From contig JAQFVV010006238.1 in NCBI GenBank assembly GCA_028023455.1, positions 8,042,349 through 8,106,348 of the forward strand: a DNA stretch of 64,000 nt, written 5' to 3'. Shown one piece after another: positions 51,290 to 62,610 of this stretch (position 1 is its first letter; the number at the start of each line of letters is the position of its first letter). A program made the position numbers and the translations under genes. The notes beneath the pieces are model-generated. The model saw only the letters and a program-made list of their open reading frames with translations, had not been told where the DNA came from and ran no database searches. This DNA is from Epiperipatus broadwayi. Its lineage: Eukaryota > Onychophora > Udeonychophora > Euonychophora > Peripatidae.

Positions 51290-51995
51290 GGCATATATAC
51301 ATATATGCTTGACAAAGTGGGATATTTTTTCCCTCTTCTTTCTGCTTTATTGTCTGGCTTTAATTATTTGGCTGAATGTTCTATCAGTGCTGGAATATTA
51401 TAATCATAACATTGTTATTTTGTTGTGTTGCCACTTCTTATATAATCTTTTTTATAATAATTATATTCCACCTGTGACATAATTGATTACTGTTGTCTTA
51501 TCTTATGAACTATGATTTCATCCCCATCCTCTTTAGTCATTGTGGTCTAGGCATACTAGGTTAACACTTTGTAGATTAGAAATGTGACTCAGTGCTTTCT
51601 TATGCTTCCAGAAATACAGATCTATTTTCTATGAGCATGAAAGGCAACATGGTCACATCTTCAATCCAAAAAGCATTAACTTAATATGCCTAAACCACGA
51701 TAACTAAAGAGGATGCTGATGAAGTTATGATTCATAACTAGCCACAAGAATGTTATGAACAGATATGAGAACAGAAATCAATTATGTCATAGGTAGAATA
51801 TGTAAATGAGTCTATTTGCATAATTATCATAAGAAAGGTTATAGAAAAAGTAGCATCACAGCAGAATAACAATTTTGTGATTATGGTATTCAGCACTGCA
51901 AGTACACTCAGCCAAATAATTAATGCCAGACAACAAAGCAGAAAGAAGAGGAAGAAAAAATCATCATTTCATGAAGCATATGCACATAGATACTC
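51290..51995. mobile_element. Foldback element, about 0.7 kb
   Basis: The two halves are inverted copies over nearly their whole length. CCTCTTCTTTCTGCTTTATT at 51,332 pairs with AACAAAGCAGAAAGAAGAGG at 51,933. AATTATTTGGCTGA pairs with TCAGCCAAATAATTA, and GTGGTCTAGGCATAC near the centre with TATGCCTAAACCAC. No frame is present. Divergence between the arms is moderate, so it is not recent. Confidence 0.85.
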
Positions 51996-52065
51996 AAAAG
52001 TATTATATATATATAATTAATAAAACAAGAAACATTGTGTAATGTGCTTTTTAGCTTGTAATAAA

Positions 52066-52130
52066 ATGTTCACTAGAGGTAGCTTACCAGTAGCTCCAAA
52101 CAAGCTTTAATTTATAAGCTCCCTCTAGTG
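52066..52130. mobile_element. Small hairpin element
   Basis: TTCACTAGAGGTAGCTTA on the left and TAAGCTCCCTCTAGTGAA on the right, with a loop of about 25 bases. It lies directly left of the larger foldback at 52,152. Confidence 0.6.
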
Positions 52131-52151
52131 AAGACACACACACACATATAT

Positions 52152-52703
52152 ATATATCAAAACTACCCCAAATCTAAAATTAAACCAGATCAGCAAAAAA
52201 ATAATATTAAAACACAACCTAAGGTTTCACTGCTACAAGCAGACTTCTCATGTGTAAAGAACTACAAAAAACTATACAATATATATACTATTAAAAACTA
52301 CCCACAAATACATTCACTTCCCATCCACCCTTAATATTAAAAGAACTCTTAAATAAGTTAATTGCTTCAGAATAATACATTTTCAATAATAAAGACTCTT
52401 TAATTCTTCTTTTGATTTCATTTCTCTCAAAGAAGACAACCTTAGCTTCATCAAAATCAATAGTGTGGCCTGTATCTTTTTCATGGACATACAAAGCAGA
52501 ACTAAGATATCTATTTTTAACTCTACTTTTATGAACCTTTAATCTTTCATTTGTGGGTAGTTTTTAATATTATATATATTGTGTAGTTTTTGTAGTTCTT
52601 TACACTTGAGAAGTCTGCTTGTAGCAGTGAAACCTTAGGTTGTGTTTTAATATTATTTTTATGCTGGTCTTGTTTAATTTTGGATTTGGGGTAGTTTTGA
52701 TTA
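52152..52703. mobile_element. Foldback element bounded by about 150 bp inverted arms
   Basis: The arms 52,155-52,306 and 52,550-52,703 are reverse complements with few differences (TCAAAACTACCCCAAATCTA, CTAAGGTTTCACTGCTACAA and AAAAACTACCCACAAAT in both). The central 250 bases are not repeated and carry the coding remnant described in the next entry. Penelope-like elements often end in direct or inverted terminal repeats, so this may be a minimal derivative of such an element. Confidence 0.85.
52291..52563 (-). pseudogene. Penelope-like GIY-YIG endonuclease C-terminal fragment
   Basis: An open frame of about 90 codons begins after a stop at about 52,564 and ends at TAA-type termination near 52,291. 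It reads LPTNERLKVHKSRVKNRYLS, then SALYVHEKDTGHTIDFDEAK, then FFERNEIKRRIKESLLL. The order ERLxxHK, SALxxHxxxTGHxIDFDxxK, KRRIKESL is typical of the second half of the GIY-YIG endonuclease at the C terminus of Penelope-like retroelements. There the Glu in the KESL helix region belongs to the nuclease fold. The N-terminal GIY-YIG half and the reverse transcriptase are absent, and both ends of the frame run into the inverted arms. It lacks stops or shifts, unlike most coding fossils in this window, but the piece is short. Confidence 0.6.
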
Positions 52704-52726
52704 TATATTGACTAGTTTAGCTTTAT

Positions 52727-52793
52727 GCTTGTAATGTTTATATATATATATATATATATATATACATTACAAGCATTACATTTTAATTTTGAC

Positions 52794-52837
<44 letters not shown>

Positions 52838-52855
52838 GCAGTCAAAATTAAAATT
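52727..52855. repeat. Two adjacent AT-cored palindromes
   Basis: GCTTGTAATGT and ACATTACAAGC flank an (AT)n at 52,738-52,763. Directly after, TTTTAATTTTGACTGCAT and ATGCAGTCAAAATTAAAA flank a second (AT)n of about 40 bases at 52,796-52,836. Each can form a long hairpin. Confidence 0.9.
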
Positions 52856-54334
52856 AAACATGAACATATTTGTGTTGGTTAGTCCTAAAGTATTTTGCCA
52901 TATTCATTATAATCTGTATTTTGTTGTAGGAGATCACTTTTATTAAATAAAGTGTTTTTGTTGCAGTCTTTATAACATAAGTGAATGTACCATACTACAT
53001 TGTATTAACAAAACTTATCAAATTTTTAGAGTAAGTCAGTACAAATATGTGTCCCAAAATTACTATTTATTTTCTAATATAAAATTGTTTTTTTTTTAAA
53101 AAAAAAGTCTAATAGTATGATTGTACTTATCATTATGAAATGTATAAACAAATACAAAAATTGTTTAAAACAAAACAGCTTAAAACTTTTTCTTAGTTAA
53201 TTTTACACTTGAATATCTGTGAACCTACAACTTTAAACCCTTTAATTGCTTGAATGAGTCTAAGAATTCATTTTATAAACTCATTTCAAAATGTTTAGTC
53301 AATTCCAATGTATTCCAAACCTGTGATCTTACACGTTGTTATATACATATATTTCTGCACATTTAATGTAAGAATAATGGATTTGAAGAAAAAATAATAA
53401 TAAAATCAACATTAATGCTCAATAGACTCAGGGGTAAACAAAAATAACTGAAATTCTATAATAAAAAATGTTTATTTATTTTTAAATGTTATAAATGTAA
53501 TCTATTTCAAGTGATTGTTCATTTGATGCAGTGCACTGGTCAAATATGTTTTTCATTTTTCAAAGTAATCCAGAAGTACTTGCAAAGTGATGCCTTTTAA
53601 TGTCTCTGTCATTTTTTACTTCTAAGTTTGTAAAAAAAAAAAAAAAACAGAGGCATTTTGTCATTCGGGAGATTAAAAAGAATTTGCAAGATGCGAGATT
53701 GAGTAAATATGACTGATAAAAAAGCTGCATCATACAGAATTTAATTAAGAAGTATTTCACAGTCAAGGCTTTGAGAGATCACCCTTTGTGGAGGCTGAAC
53801 TCTTTTCTTTGTCACAAAACAGGAAGTTTATGTTTTCCAGTATCACATAAATGTTTCAGAACTTGCAGATAAGATATCTGACTGTTACAAACTAAATATG
53901 AGAGAAGAATGTAGTTTGCAACAAAAAAAATCTGCAATGTTTTGACTTTGAACTTTATTTGTAACACTTTTAAGACTGTGGTAAATTTAACATTTCAATT
54001 AAACCACCCATCATTTTTATGAGATCAGCTTTCTTATAATGTGTTTCAAGTATTACAACTTTTTTCTTTGTCATTTTCTGTAAAAGAAAACAGAATTCCA
54101 CATTGATGAACTTTTCAGTCATTATAAAAAAATGGACAAAAATGCAAAATGCTCTACAAAGTAATGTGTTACATGGCCCCATGATTTTATATTGTGATGT
54201 CATTGGCAGAGAAGGGTACCTGCAAGAAGGATGTAACAGGTGAAGCATATAAGGTGCATGAACCAGAGAACAATTCCAGTTACTTTTGGATCTTCTCCTC
54301 ATACATAAATATCTATTGGTTAAATATAATTAAA
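52856..54334. other. AT-rich stretch, nothing identified
   Basis: The 110-codon minus frame at 53,970-54,302 is Cys/Leu-rich without known motifs and runs through homopolymers. It is not called a gene. Confidence 0.45.
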
Positions 54335-54565
54335 TATCACATAATCATCATTTTCTATGCTTACACATGCTGTTAAAACAGTATCAAACCTGCTAGATAG
54401 TAATGCACCCAGTGTGAGTGATAGCAATCAATAGAAGCTAGAAACTAGTATGGGGATATTGGATAAATAGGCACTAGAAAGAGACTAGAAAACCTTCTAG
54501 CATTTGTTCATTTCTATCACTTGTACTGAGTGGAACTATGTCTGAAGAGTTTGCCACTGTTTTGC
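54335..54565. mobile_element. Family P element, copy 6, diverged
   Basis: ATCACATAATCATCATTTTC and TATGCTTACACATGCTGTTA, then ATAGTAATGCACCCAGTGTG. GCTAGAAACTAGTATGGGGA and a right end CTGAAGAGTTTGCC follow. It is the most diverged of the six copies. Confidence 0.8.
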
Positions 54566-55625
54566 AATTAATTATGCCATTTTAATCTGTAGATAGTCCA
54601 CGTTTAGGGTTTTGTAGACATATTTTTTTTTAATAAAATTATCAGTTTTGAGCTAATACTAAAGCTTTTAAAATACTTATGGTTACTTTGTCTGTTAGTA
54701 AGTAGCACGATACTCTAAAAAGGCTTAGAATGTTCTTGTGTTAAATAATTTTAGAAACATAACTCAAGGCATAATTCTATGTCTAATTCTAGATGTACTA
54801 AATACTAGATGATGCATTACAATGAAACCAATTATAGTGGCTAATTCAAGAGCTAAAATAATATAGATGAATTCTCATCTAAATAAAAAAGTCCAACTTA
54901 GCAGTTCATTTGAATACATTTTAATATCCATTCTGCCATCCAGTGTAAAATAACACATTACTTTTTGAACAAATCCTATATTATTATTATTAATACAGAA
55001 TGGTGAATTATTTCATATTATGACAATTCAATTATATATTTATATAGTTGGCGAGATAAAGATCCAATTTGAATTTACTGTGATATTTAATACAACACCC
55101 TTCAATGTCAATGTTGAAATGCAATGAATGAAAATAAATGAATCATTTGTTTCCAAGTTATTACATGAATATCTCAAACTATGACATGAATGAGTGTGAA
55201 ATTTAAATCAGTAAAAATATTCACAGAAACTCATTCATTTCCCCCTTAAAATCCACTTGCAATGTCTGAGTTAATTTGTACACATTTTGATAGCCTTGCA
55301 AACAAATAAACTGTCCATATGTATATGATATGTATATTAAAGAGAGAGAAAGAGCAGCCCTCCTGTAACTTTGACTAATGTCCTATGCCATATTGCAGAT
55401 ATTAAATCATTATAAAGAGGATTTGCAAATTTCATTGAAATACTTTATTAATATGCCTCAGTGCTAACTGATGTGTCACTGATGTCATAGTAATTGTCTT
55501 ATGAGAACAATTTAAGCTGGCTATTTTAGTAAGATTCCAAAACTGTAAATAAATTTTTCCAGTGATTTGACTGGTTGGTTAGTAAAAGATTGCAAGTTAG
55601 TATATTTATATATATCTGATAATAT
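54566..55625. other. AT-rich stretch, nothing identified
   Basis: No frame or shared repeat was seen. Confidence 0.45.
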
Positions 55626-55775
55626 ATTCATTACACCCCATATCTATATTATTCAAACCACACTCCCTCTTTAAATAAGAAAAGCTCAAATTTGTGCTTT
55701 CTCTTTTTAAAGAGAGAGTGTGGCTGGAATAATATAGCTATGGGGTGATTCAAATATTTTATATAGATTTCAGCT
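55626..55775. mobile_element. Hairpin MITE
   Basis: The left arm ACCCCATATCTATATTATTC AAACCACACTCCCTCTTTAAA pairs with the right arm TTTAAAGAGAGAGTGTGGCT GGAATAATATAGCTATGGGGT. The loop is about 35 bases. A diverged relative is at 19,186-19,440. Confidence 0.85.
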
Positions 55776-58700
55776 AGTGGTGTGCAATGTTTTTATATCT
55801 AATAATATGTATATGCGTTCAGCTCAGATATTGATTTGTAAAGTCTCAGACCAAAGTTTTGTGCTCTGGGGGGGGGGGTGTACTTTTATGTTTCTAAAAA
55901 AAAAATTAATTTAATTTTTGATGTTTGACAAATATATTGATAGAAAAATTTGTTTCTGTCCTTTACAATTGCTGATGTTGGCAATGATAAAAGATGCTAA
56001 TAAAATATGAGGGCCATTGAAAACTCTTCCAAAAAATGTAATTAACAGAACAAGGGTAATTTCAAACAGATATAATACTATTATAAGTATCATATAATAT
56101 CTCAACAAGTTTATATTATTATTTTGATATTGTTGACATTGTACTTCCATTATTCAACACTAGAGAGTGTCCTCATCTGCAATGATTAGTTAATGTTAAA
56201 ATAGTTGCTTAACAATCGAGAAGGGTACAAACCATTTGCAAAACAGGCAATTTATATGTAGTTATTATTAATATATATATATATTTACATAGCTGTTCTA
56301 TATGTTTTTTTTATTATTTATTATAAGTTTGTAATTGCATCAAGTAATTAATTATAAGATAGCACTCTGTTTACAAATTATAATTATTTCTCAAAAAGAT
56401 ATTGGTCAAACATTGTAGAATTACATATTGTCATAACACATTGGATTCAAGTAACATGGCATAATATATGTATTTGGGAAATAATTGTGTCGTTGCATTG
56501 TTTATTTTACGTATGGTTGACAACATAGAAACAATCTAATATAACAAAACTTACATATAACGAAACTTACACTGTTAGATATTTTGTTACAACAAACCAA
56601 AATTTAAATTATTCATTTACTTTATTAAATCAAATTTACAAATAAAATACATATATACAACTTCAAGTGGAAGTAGAGATCAAGATAAAGAAAAGAAATA
56701 CTGCTGTACACCTTTTAACTATCTAATGTATATATAACGTTAAGAATTATGTTAACAATTCCTGTATCTGTTGCTTCTTAGTGCCTTAAAATTAAAATTA
56801 ATAAACAATTGCTGGAGACCAAATACGAATCAAGAGATATTAGAGAGACCGTCATCTTATCTATAGAATAAGAATTAGCAAAGATTCATTTGGACAATTA
56901 TAATAGAATTGGCTATACAAAATGTTATAGGAAATAGACAATTGAAAATAAAACTATATTTTTAAAATTCTGTTTGATTCTTTATCAAGTCATATGTCAT
57001 ATATTAAATTATTTTTGATAAACGCAATAGGGAATAGATAATTATTAAAAGTAATATATATATTTGTGTGAGATTCTTTGTCAAGTACAGTATATAGCTA
57101 TATGTATCTAACGTTTGTAAATTATCCTTAATAAAATTACGTATATGATGATTTTTCGATAATTAAAAAAATATTTTTGCAAATATTTTGGTGCTCTCTA
57201 ACTCCTATTGCTCGCAAAACCTCCAGCCTGCCTTTCTGTATAACATATGTATCTATATTTCAGTGCATGCGCATAAATACGTGTTCCGTGTTCAAAACAA
57301 AAAAAATGTAGAAAATTATTATTTTCATTTGCTATATTTTGAAACATGAAAAACTGAAACCACAGATATAAAAATCGCAGTTACTAAAAGAATACGAGCA
57401 AGCACACTATATAATATATGCACACACATAAACGATAATAAAAATCTATTATTTTAAATATACAGTATTATCTTTATAAAAATAAACTTTTTTAAAAATT
57501 AGAAATTTTAGAAACTATGTGATGTCACACACCGTTTTAATTTACTACTTCAAATCAATTTAGTTCTTTTTAATAAACTTTATTGAAAACCAATACGCTA
57601 TTCTAAAACCTGTGATTTCTAAGATCTTTTTTATTTAACTCAAGAAAATTTAATAACTTTTTTAAAAAATGATTAATTACTGATTACAAAGCTCTAAAAT
57701 AATTAACTATTAAAAAGTTATTTAAAATCTAATCAATTAATCGTTATCTTATTTTTAATAACTTGCTAATGAAATCTCTCTAAACTAATTTAAGTAACTA
57801 ATTTAGCAAATAATTTCATTTGCAATTTCTGTCAAATTAATATATATGCATGTCAAGTTGCTCTGCACTAAAGCAGGTTGAGATAACAAGGCCATAGAAT
57901 ATTATCATCAATTATATCATATTATCATCCCTTGAGATCTAGCCACTTTAACTTATAGGTATAATGAAGGTTTTAATAAACTAAAAAGTTTCTGGATCAA
58001 TTCTAGCTAAAAATATTAAGAAACCTCAGATTTCTAGACAGGTGACTCCACATAATTTTTTAAACAAATGATTCTCCAGTTATTAATTTTTATAGTAGTG
58101 ATATTTTGACATTATTTTTTAATCTTATCTCTTAACGCAATATAAACTAACATATTAAATACTTTGCCTGATTACAAGATAGAATAACTAGACAAATGGG
58201 ACTACGGCCAAAGATTAACACTTGATCATCATCAATTTGCCATTGTTTTCTACCACTGTAATATAATTTGTTTTAAAATGTTAAATTTGCAACTGCATTA
58301 TAATAGAATGAAACCTTTTTTAAAACATTAATCATTTATTTTTGCAACTTAATATTTAAAGCTAAATTATAAGCTTTGAAATATATAAAAATACTTGTAT
58401 TAATCTTCACCATTGATATTTTAATTGTAATTCTTTTTTGAATTATTGCCTATATGTATAAAAAAATGTTAACAGGGTGCATCTGCATATAATATATATC
58501 TGTGGCCTTCATTTTAATATATGTGAATATTTTTTCACTCTTTTTATATATATTTTTTTAAATTCAAGATGATCAAGTTATGTACTATTTGCTTTGCAGT
58601 GATTTATATATTATATATTTGATGATTCATGGCTTCAGAATAGAATTTACTATTAATTGAAAGAAATCCTTCAATTCCTCTTTAGTTAGAGCTTTAAAGG

Positions 58701-59199
58701 AATTGAGTTGGCAGTATTCTTAATGTCAACTCCAAATGTTGTTGTTACAATAGCTCTTATTACCAAAGGATGTACTGCTCACAAGCATATATTGACCACT
58801 GTTATGAACCACTGGCTTATTACCCTGGAGTTTAAAATTAAGAAATGCAATGTCACTTTTTCTCAGTTGCCTGACAATTCTACTGAAATATCGTTTGTGT
58901 TTTCTTGAAGACAATGTGAACATATGTATAAATGATTATTTTAAAATTTTATAATCATGTCAGATAAATCTTAATTATGGTCATTATTCCCAGGATGTTG
59001 TAACATCATCAACCAAGATAGCAGAATCTGAAGGCAATGGACACTAAGAATTAATTGATAACAAACTCAAGTTGCTATATGATGATGACCTTTTACATTC
59101 CTATAACAATAGATCACTTTCAAGAAAATAAATATTGTATGAATTGAAAGAACTACCTAATATTAAATAAGTCATTGTTATACTTTATGAAGTAAAAAT
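55776..59199. other. Long AT-rich stretch, nothing firm
   Basis: It contains a run of ten G at about 55,869 and a piece with CAGTGCATGCGCATAAATAC at about 57,262 that resembles half of an NRF1 site. Overlapping frames on both strands at 58,708-58,923 are of chance length. No gene is called. Confidence 0.4.
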
Positions 59200-60215
59200 T
59201 AAAAAAAAAAAATTAATATTAAAAGCAAAGATGCCTATTATTACAAAGCCATAGATATTGGAAGCATAAATGATCCAAGAAATGGGATTCTTTACAAATA
59301 AAAAAGGAAGAACAACATTTTGGAGATTGATATTTTATCAGATTCAATAATGATGATGCCAGTAGAAGATAATTCTGGTTTATGTATCAACATGTTCTCA
59401 TTCTAATAAAAAAAAATCAGGAATTTGATTTGGATGAACAAAATGTTTTGATCAAAGCAAATAACATTTTCCAATTTTATCAGGAGAGACTTTGGAGATA
59501 GAATTGGAAAGTGATTGAGAAACGAAAGTCCTGTGGATAAAATTGGTTGTGGTGACAAAAATTTGAGAAGACAGAGAATTATAGAGTTAGAAGAAAAATT
59601 GTTTATAACAAATTTTTTTTTTGAGAAAAATGCTAGCAATGAATGTGAAAGCATTCAAATGAAGACATAGAAAAATTGGTTTGTATTTAGGGTGACAGAA
59701 AATATATGTTTTATGATTGTAATGGTTTTAATTGATTCAACATATTAAATGTTCAACAATTAATGAGATGTAAGATATATGTTAGTGCAAAATGAGAAAA
59801 ATATTATTTTAAAAAGACACATAACAGTTGATATACTTAACCTTCAAAAATGCTTCCAATAAAATTTAACTTAAAATATGCTAACTGTTTTCAAATATCA
59901 ACAGCCTCTGAAGAAAATAATAAGAATTCTTTTAGCTGATACAAAAAAAAGCAGCAATTTATCAGTTCTACTGAATCAAGACAATATGAGAAGAAAAGAA
60001 AGAATTATAAATTTTTAAAAAAAGTTCTACTAAAAAAAATCGAATATCTAAAAATTTATAAAATATTATGTAAACAAATTACTAAATATTTAAAAAAGGT
60101 TAATTGTGAATCTGTAAGGAAAGTGAAAAAGAAAATAAAAGATTCAATAATATAGCAATAAGAAAAATAATGAAACTATTACTAAAAAGAGAAATGACAA
60201 TAACATGTTTTACTT
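59200..60215 (+). pseudogene. RTE-type LINE, endonuclease and linker part (broken)
   Basis: The pieces appear in the order of an APE-type nuclease C-terminal half plus linker. They are RDFGDRIGK-like at about 59,488 (usual DxxGxxGxGxRN), KFFF / TFF at about 59,610, IEKLVxxxGDRKYMF at about 59,668 (usual NEIDFILxDRK), and a DHRMVR-like EMRDVRYML at about 59,765. The Lys-rich linker follows to about 60,200, aligned with 31,045-31,560 of the other copy. Stops and frameshifts are frequent. No other RTE fragment in the window shows the nuclease. Confidence 0.65.
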
Positions 60216-60689
60216 ACAATTTTATCTTGGATTTTTCTATCAATCAACTAAAATTAATTGTTAAATGTCTTTCCCCAAAAGTTCAATTTTTAATTAAATT
60301 TCAAATGCATTCAACTATTTATATTAGCACATAGATTGGTACATAACACAATATATGAATGGCTATTTTGCTGATTATATGTTGCTGATATGACTAATAA
60401 AACAAGAGAATCAAAACTAAGTCCTTTACTTCCCTAAATATTAAATTTAAAATGATGCTCTAATCAACTAGACTATTCTATCAAAAGACACAGCCAGTTT
60501 GAATGTGATATGTTTATCAGGTACACTCTCATGGATAATTGTACTAAGTTCTAACTGATGGCTGCTTTTAACAAAATCGATTAATTGATTAGAGCCTCAC
60601 AATTAAATTCAGTATTCATGAATCTAAAGTTTTCAGAGTCAATTCTAGTCAGGACACCTGAAGAAGAGAATAATACCACTCTAAATGTT
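60216..60689. other. Probable insertion inside the LINE
   Basis: LINE homology stops near 60,215 and resumes near 60,690 with only a few linker codons missing. The 470 bp between fits no LINE region and no other repeat in this window. It may be an unknown inserted element. Confidence 0.35.
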
Positions 60690-61300
60690 GTGTTACACAC
60701 TAACCTATGTTTATTAGTTTATATAAATAGTCAAACATATAATTACAGACATCATGAAATGTGTGCAAGGGTTTCATAAAAAAAATGTATAATAACAAAA
60801 AAAACAGACATATCCCCCATACTTACTACATCTCCTGAATATTAAGTACTTTACACAAAAAAGTGAGATGTATGACTATGATGAAATTATTATTAATAGT
60901 TTTAAAAAGCCACGGAAGTTGTAGAAAAAAATGTTGCCAATGTTATAAACTATGTTTAAAAAATAAAGATGCATCAGATGAGTGTAAAAATGCAGTAGTA
61001 ACATTAATATTTAAGAAAAGAGGAAAAAATATGTTAGAAATTACAAAAAAAAACCTACCAGTCTCCCATAGTTCCATTTAAAATCTTACCATAGTCGCAA
61101 ATACTCTATAGTTGACTTTTACATTTGATAAATGCAAACATCAAACTGAATTTTAATATGGTTTTAGCACAATGTATCATATCTGATTATTAAGAGAAGT
61201 TATAAAATAAATACAATAATTATGAATTTCCATTATACTTTAGATTTGTAAGGAGTTGAGTCTGTAAGTATTTCTACAGTGATAAAATATTGGATCATTA
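60690..61300 (+). pseudogene. RTE-type LINE, first part of reverse transcriptase
   Basis: DIMKCVQxF-like sequence at about 60,750 and NNKK at about 60,790 correspond to the linker end. LCLKNKDASDECKNAVVTLI at about 60,947-61,005 matches the KNAVLILIF region of the 31 kb copy. A damaged YRPISF-like region follows, then GFSTMYHI-like sequence at about 61,160. It breaks at the codons corresponding to DHQD, where the inverted fragment sits. Confidence 0.75.
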
Positions 61301-61886
61301 AGATTTACAAATCCAAAGTATAATGGAAATTCATAATTATTGTATTTATTTTATAACTTCTCTTAATACTTGGATATGATCCACTGTACTAAAACCATTT
61401 TTACATTCAGCTTGTTGTTTGCATTTATTAAATGTAAAAGTCAGTTATAGACTACTTTTAATTATGGTAAGATTTTAAATGAAATTACAGAAAACTGATA
61501 GGGTTGTTTGTAATTTTTAATATCTTCATTATCTCTTTCCTTAAATATTAACATTATTATTGCATTTTCCCAATCATCTGATAGATTTTTATTTTTTAAA
61601 CATAGTTTATAATATTGTCAACATTTTTTCTACATCTCTAGCTGCTTTTTAAAAAAAAATATCAATAATAATTTCATCATTTTATAGAGTTTTTCCTTTT
61701 TTATATATTTAGTCATATATATCACTTTTTGGGATAAAATACAGACAATTCAAAAGATGTAAGTATGGAGGGGGGTATGTCTATTTTTTGTTATTACACA
61801 TTTTTTTAAATAAAACTCTTGCATACATTTTATGATGTCTGTAATTATATGTTGGACTATTTATATAATCTAATTATCACAGGTTA
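61301..61886 (-). pseudogene. Second RTE fragment inserted in inverted orientation
   Basis: The reverse complement covers the same LINE region as 60,695-61,252, from the linker end to the GFST region. TATAAAATAAATACAATAAT and ATTACAGACATCAT are nearly identical in both. It retains an AAAAAGGAAAAACTCTATAA stretch equivalent to KKGK that the left arm lacks. It is therefore an independent LINE piece and not a recent inversion of the left arm. Together the arms form an imperfect palindrome of more than 1.1 kb. Confidence 0.8.
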
Positions 61887-62185
61887 GTATCTAAGATGTT
61901 ACCATATTCTGAAGAACATCAAAATGCATCAACAATGATTAGTCTTCAAGATGATCTAAATAATATTAACAGTAAGAAGGATGTATGATCAAATGATTCC
62001 ATATCTCCATAAATTTTACAATGGTGTTACAATAAAAAAATATTTTGTGACTTAAGATGGAAAAGTAAAGACTAAAAGTGAATTGAGATTATTACATTGC
62101 ATAGATAATGTGGATGTTTTTGCAAATAATAAGAGCTTTAGCAAATGATGCACTAATTATCAGATGAAAGTAAACTAAACTTAAG
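61887..62185 (+). pseudogene. RTE-type LINE, second part of reverse transcriptase
   Basis: The reading SKMLPYSEEHQNASTMISL, then SNDSISP at about 62,000 and CIDNVDVFANN at about 62,100, follows the order of the 31 kb copy (KNIYKNATVMIRL, GHSISPKLF, FAESVVVFANN). The catalytic FADD is IDNV here, so the copy is dead. It ends where an M element has inserted. Confidence 0.75.
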
Positions 62186-62189
62186 CATT

Positions 62190-62482
62190 CTATCATCAGA
62201 CTTTCAATTGGATGGACGGTTGAAGAGTTGGAGTGTGATATGGATTGAAGCCTGTCCATTAAAGTATGAAGATTGGCTATCTTAATATATATCTGAACAC
62301 TTATTGCATATATGTGTGGAGATGATAATCTGGACCAACTGATGATTGCTGGTTTAGCATGAAATATGTATATTGGTGATTATTTATATTTTCAACATAT
62401 ATGGGTTCAAGTGTATCAGTGATATGAGATAGTGTGGTGAGTGGTGGGTCGTGTGAAAGTCTGTGCTCATATACCCTATATA
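62190..62482 (+). mobile_element. Family M element, single arm, inside the LINE
   Basis: CATCAGACTTTCAATTGGAT, AGATTGGCTATCTTAATATA, CAACTGATGATTGCTGGTTT and GAAAGTCTGTGCTCATATAC, ending CCCTATATA as in the 26.4 and 38.7 kb copies. LINE sequence lies on both sides. Confidence 0.85.
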
Positions 62483-62489
62483 ATTATAT

Positions 62490-62610
62490 TTAATAGATTT
62501 TCTCAGAAGAAAATAAAAATTGTAATTCATAAATTAGAAGAAGTTAACAATTACAAATATCTTGGTCAAATTATTATTACAAATGAATTCATTTCAACTT
62601 CTTGATTAAT
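62490..62610 (+). pseudogene. RTE-type LINE, continuation after the M element
   Basis: RFSQKKIKIVIHKLEEVNNY followed by KYLGQIIIT at about 62,555. It continues the frame order of the 31 kb copy (GFSQNMKIKID, LEVNNYIYLGQ). It fades out at about 62,610. Confidence 0.75.

Noticed and set aside
53970-54302. 110-codon minus frame
   Set aside because: No known motif, homopolymer stretches inside, no splice or poly(A) context. Length is compatible with chance across 64 kb.
58708-58923. Overlapping open frames on both strands
   Set aside because: Neither has a recognisable domain, acceptor or donor. Overlapping frames of 65 codons are expected by chance.
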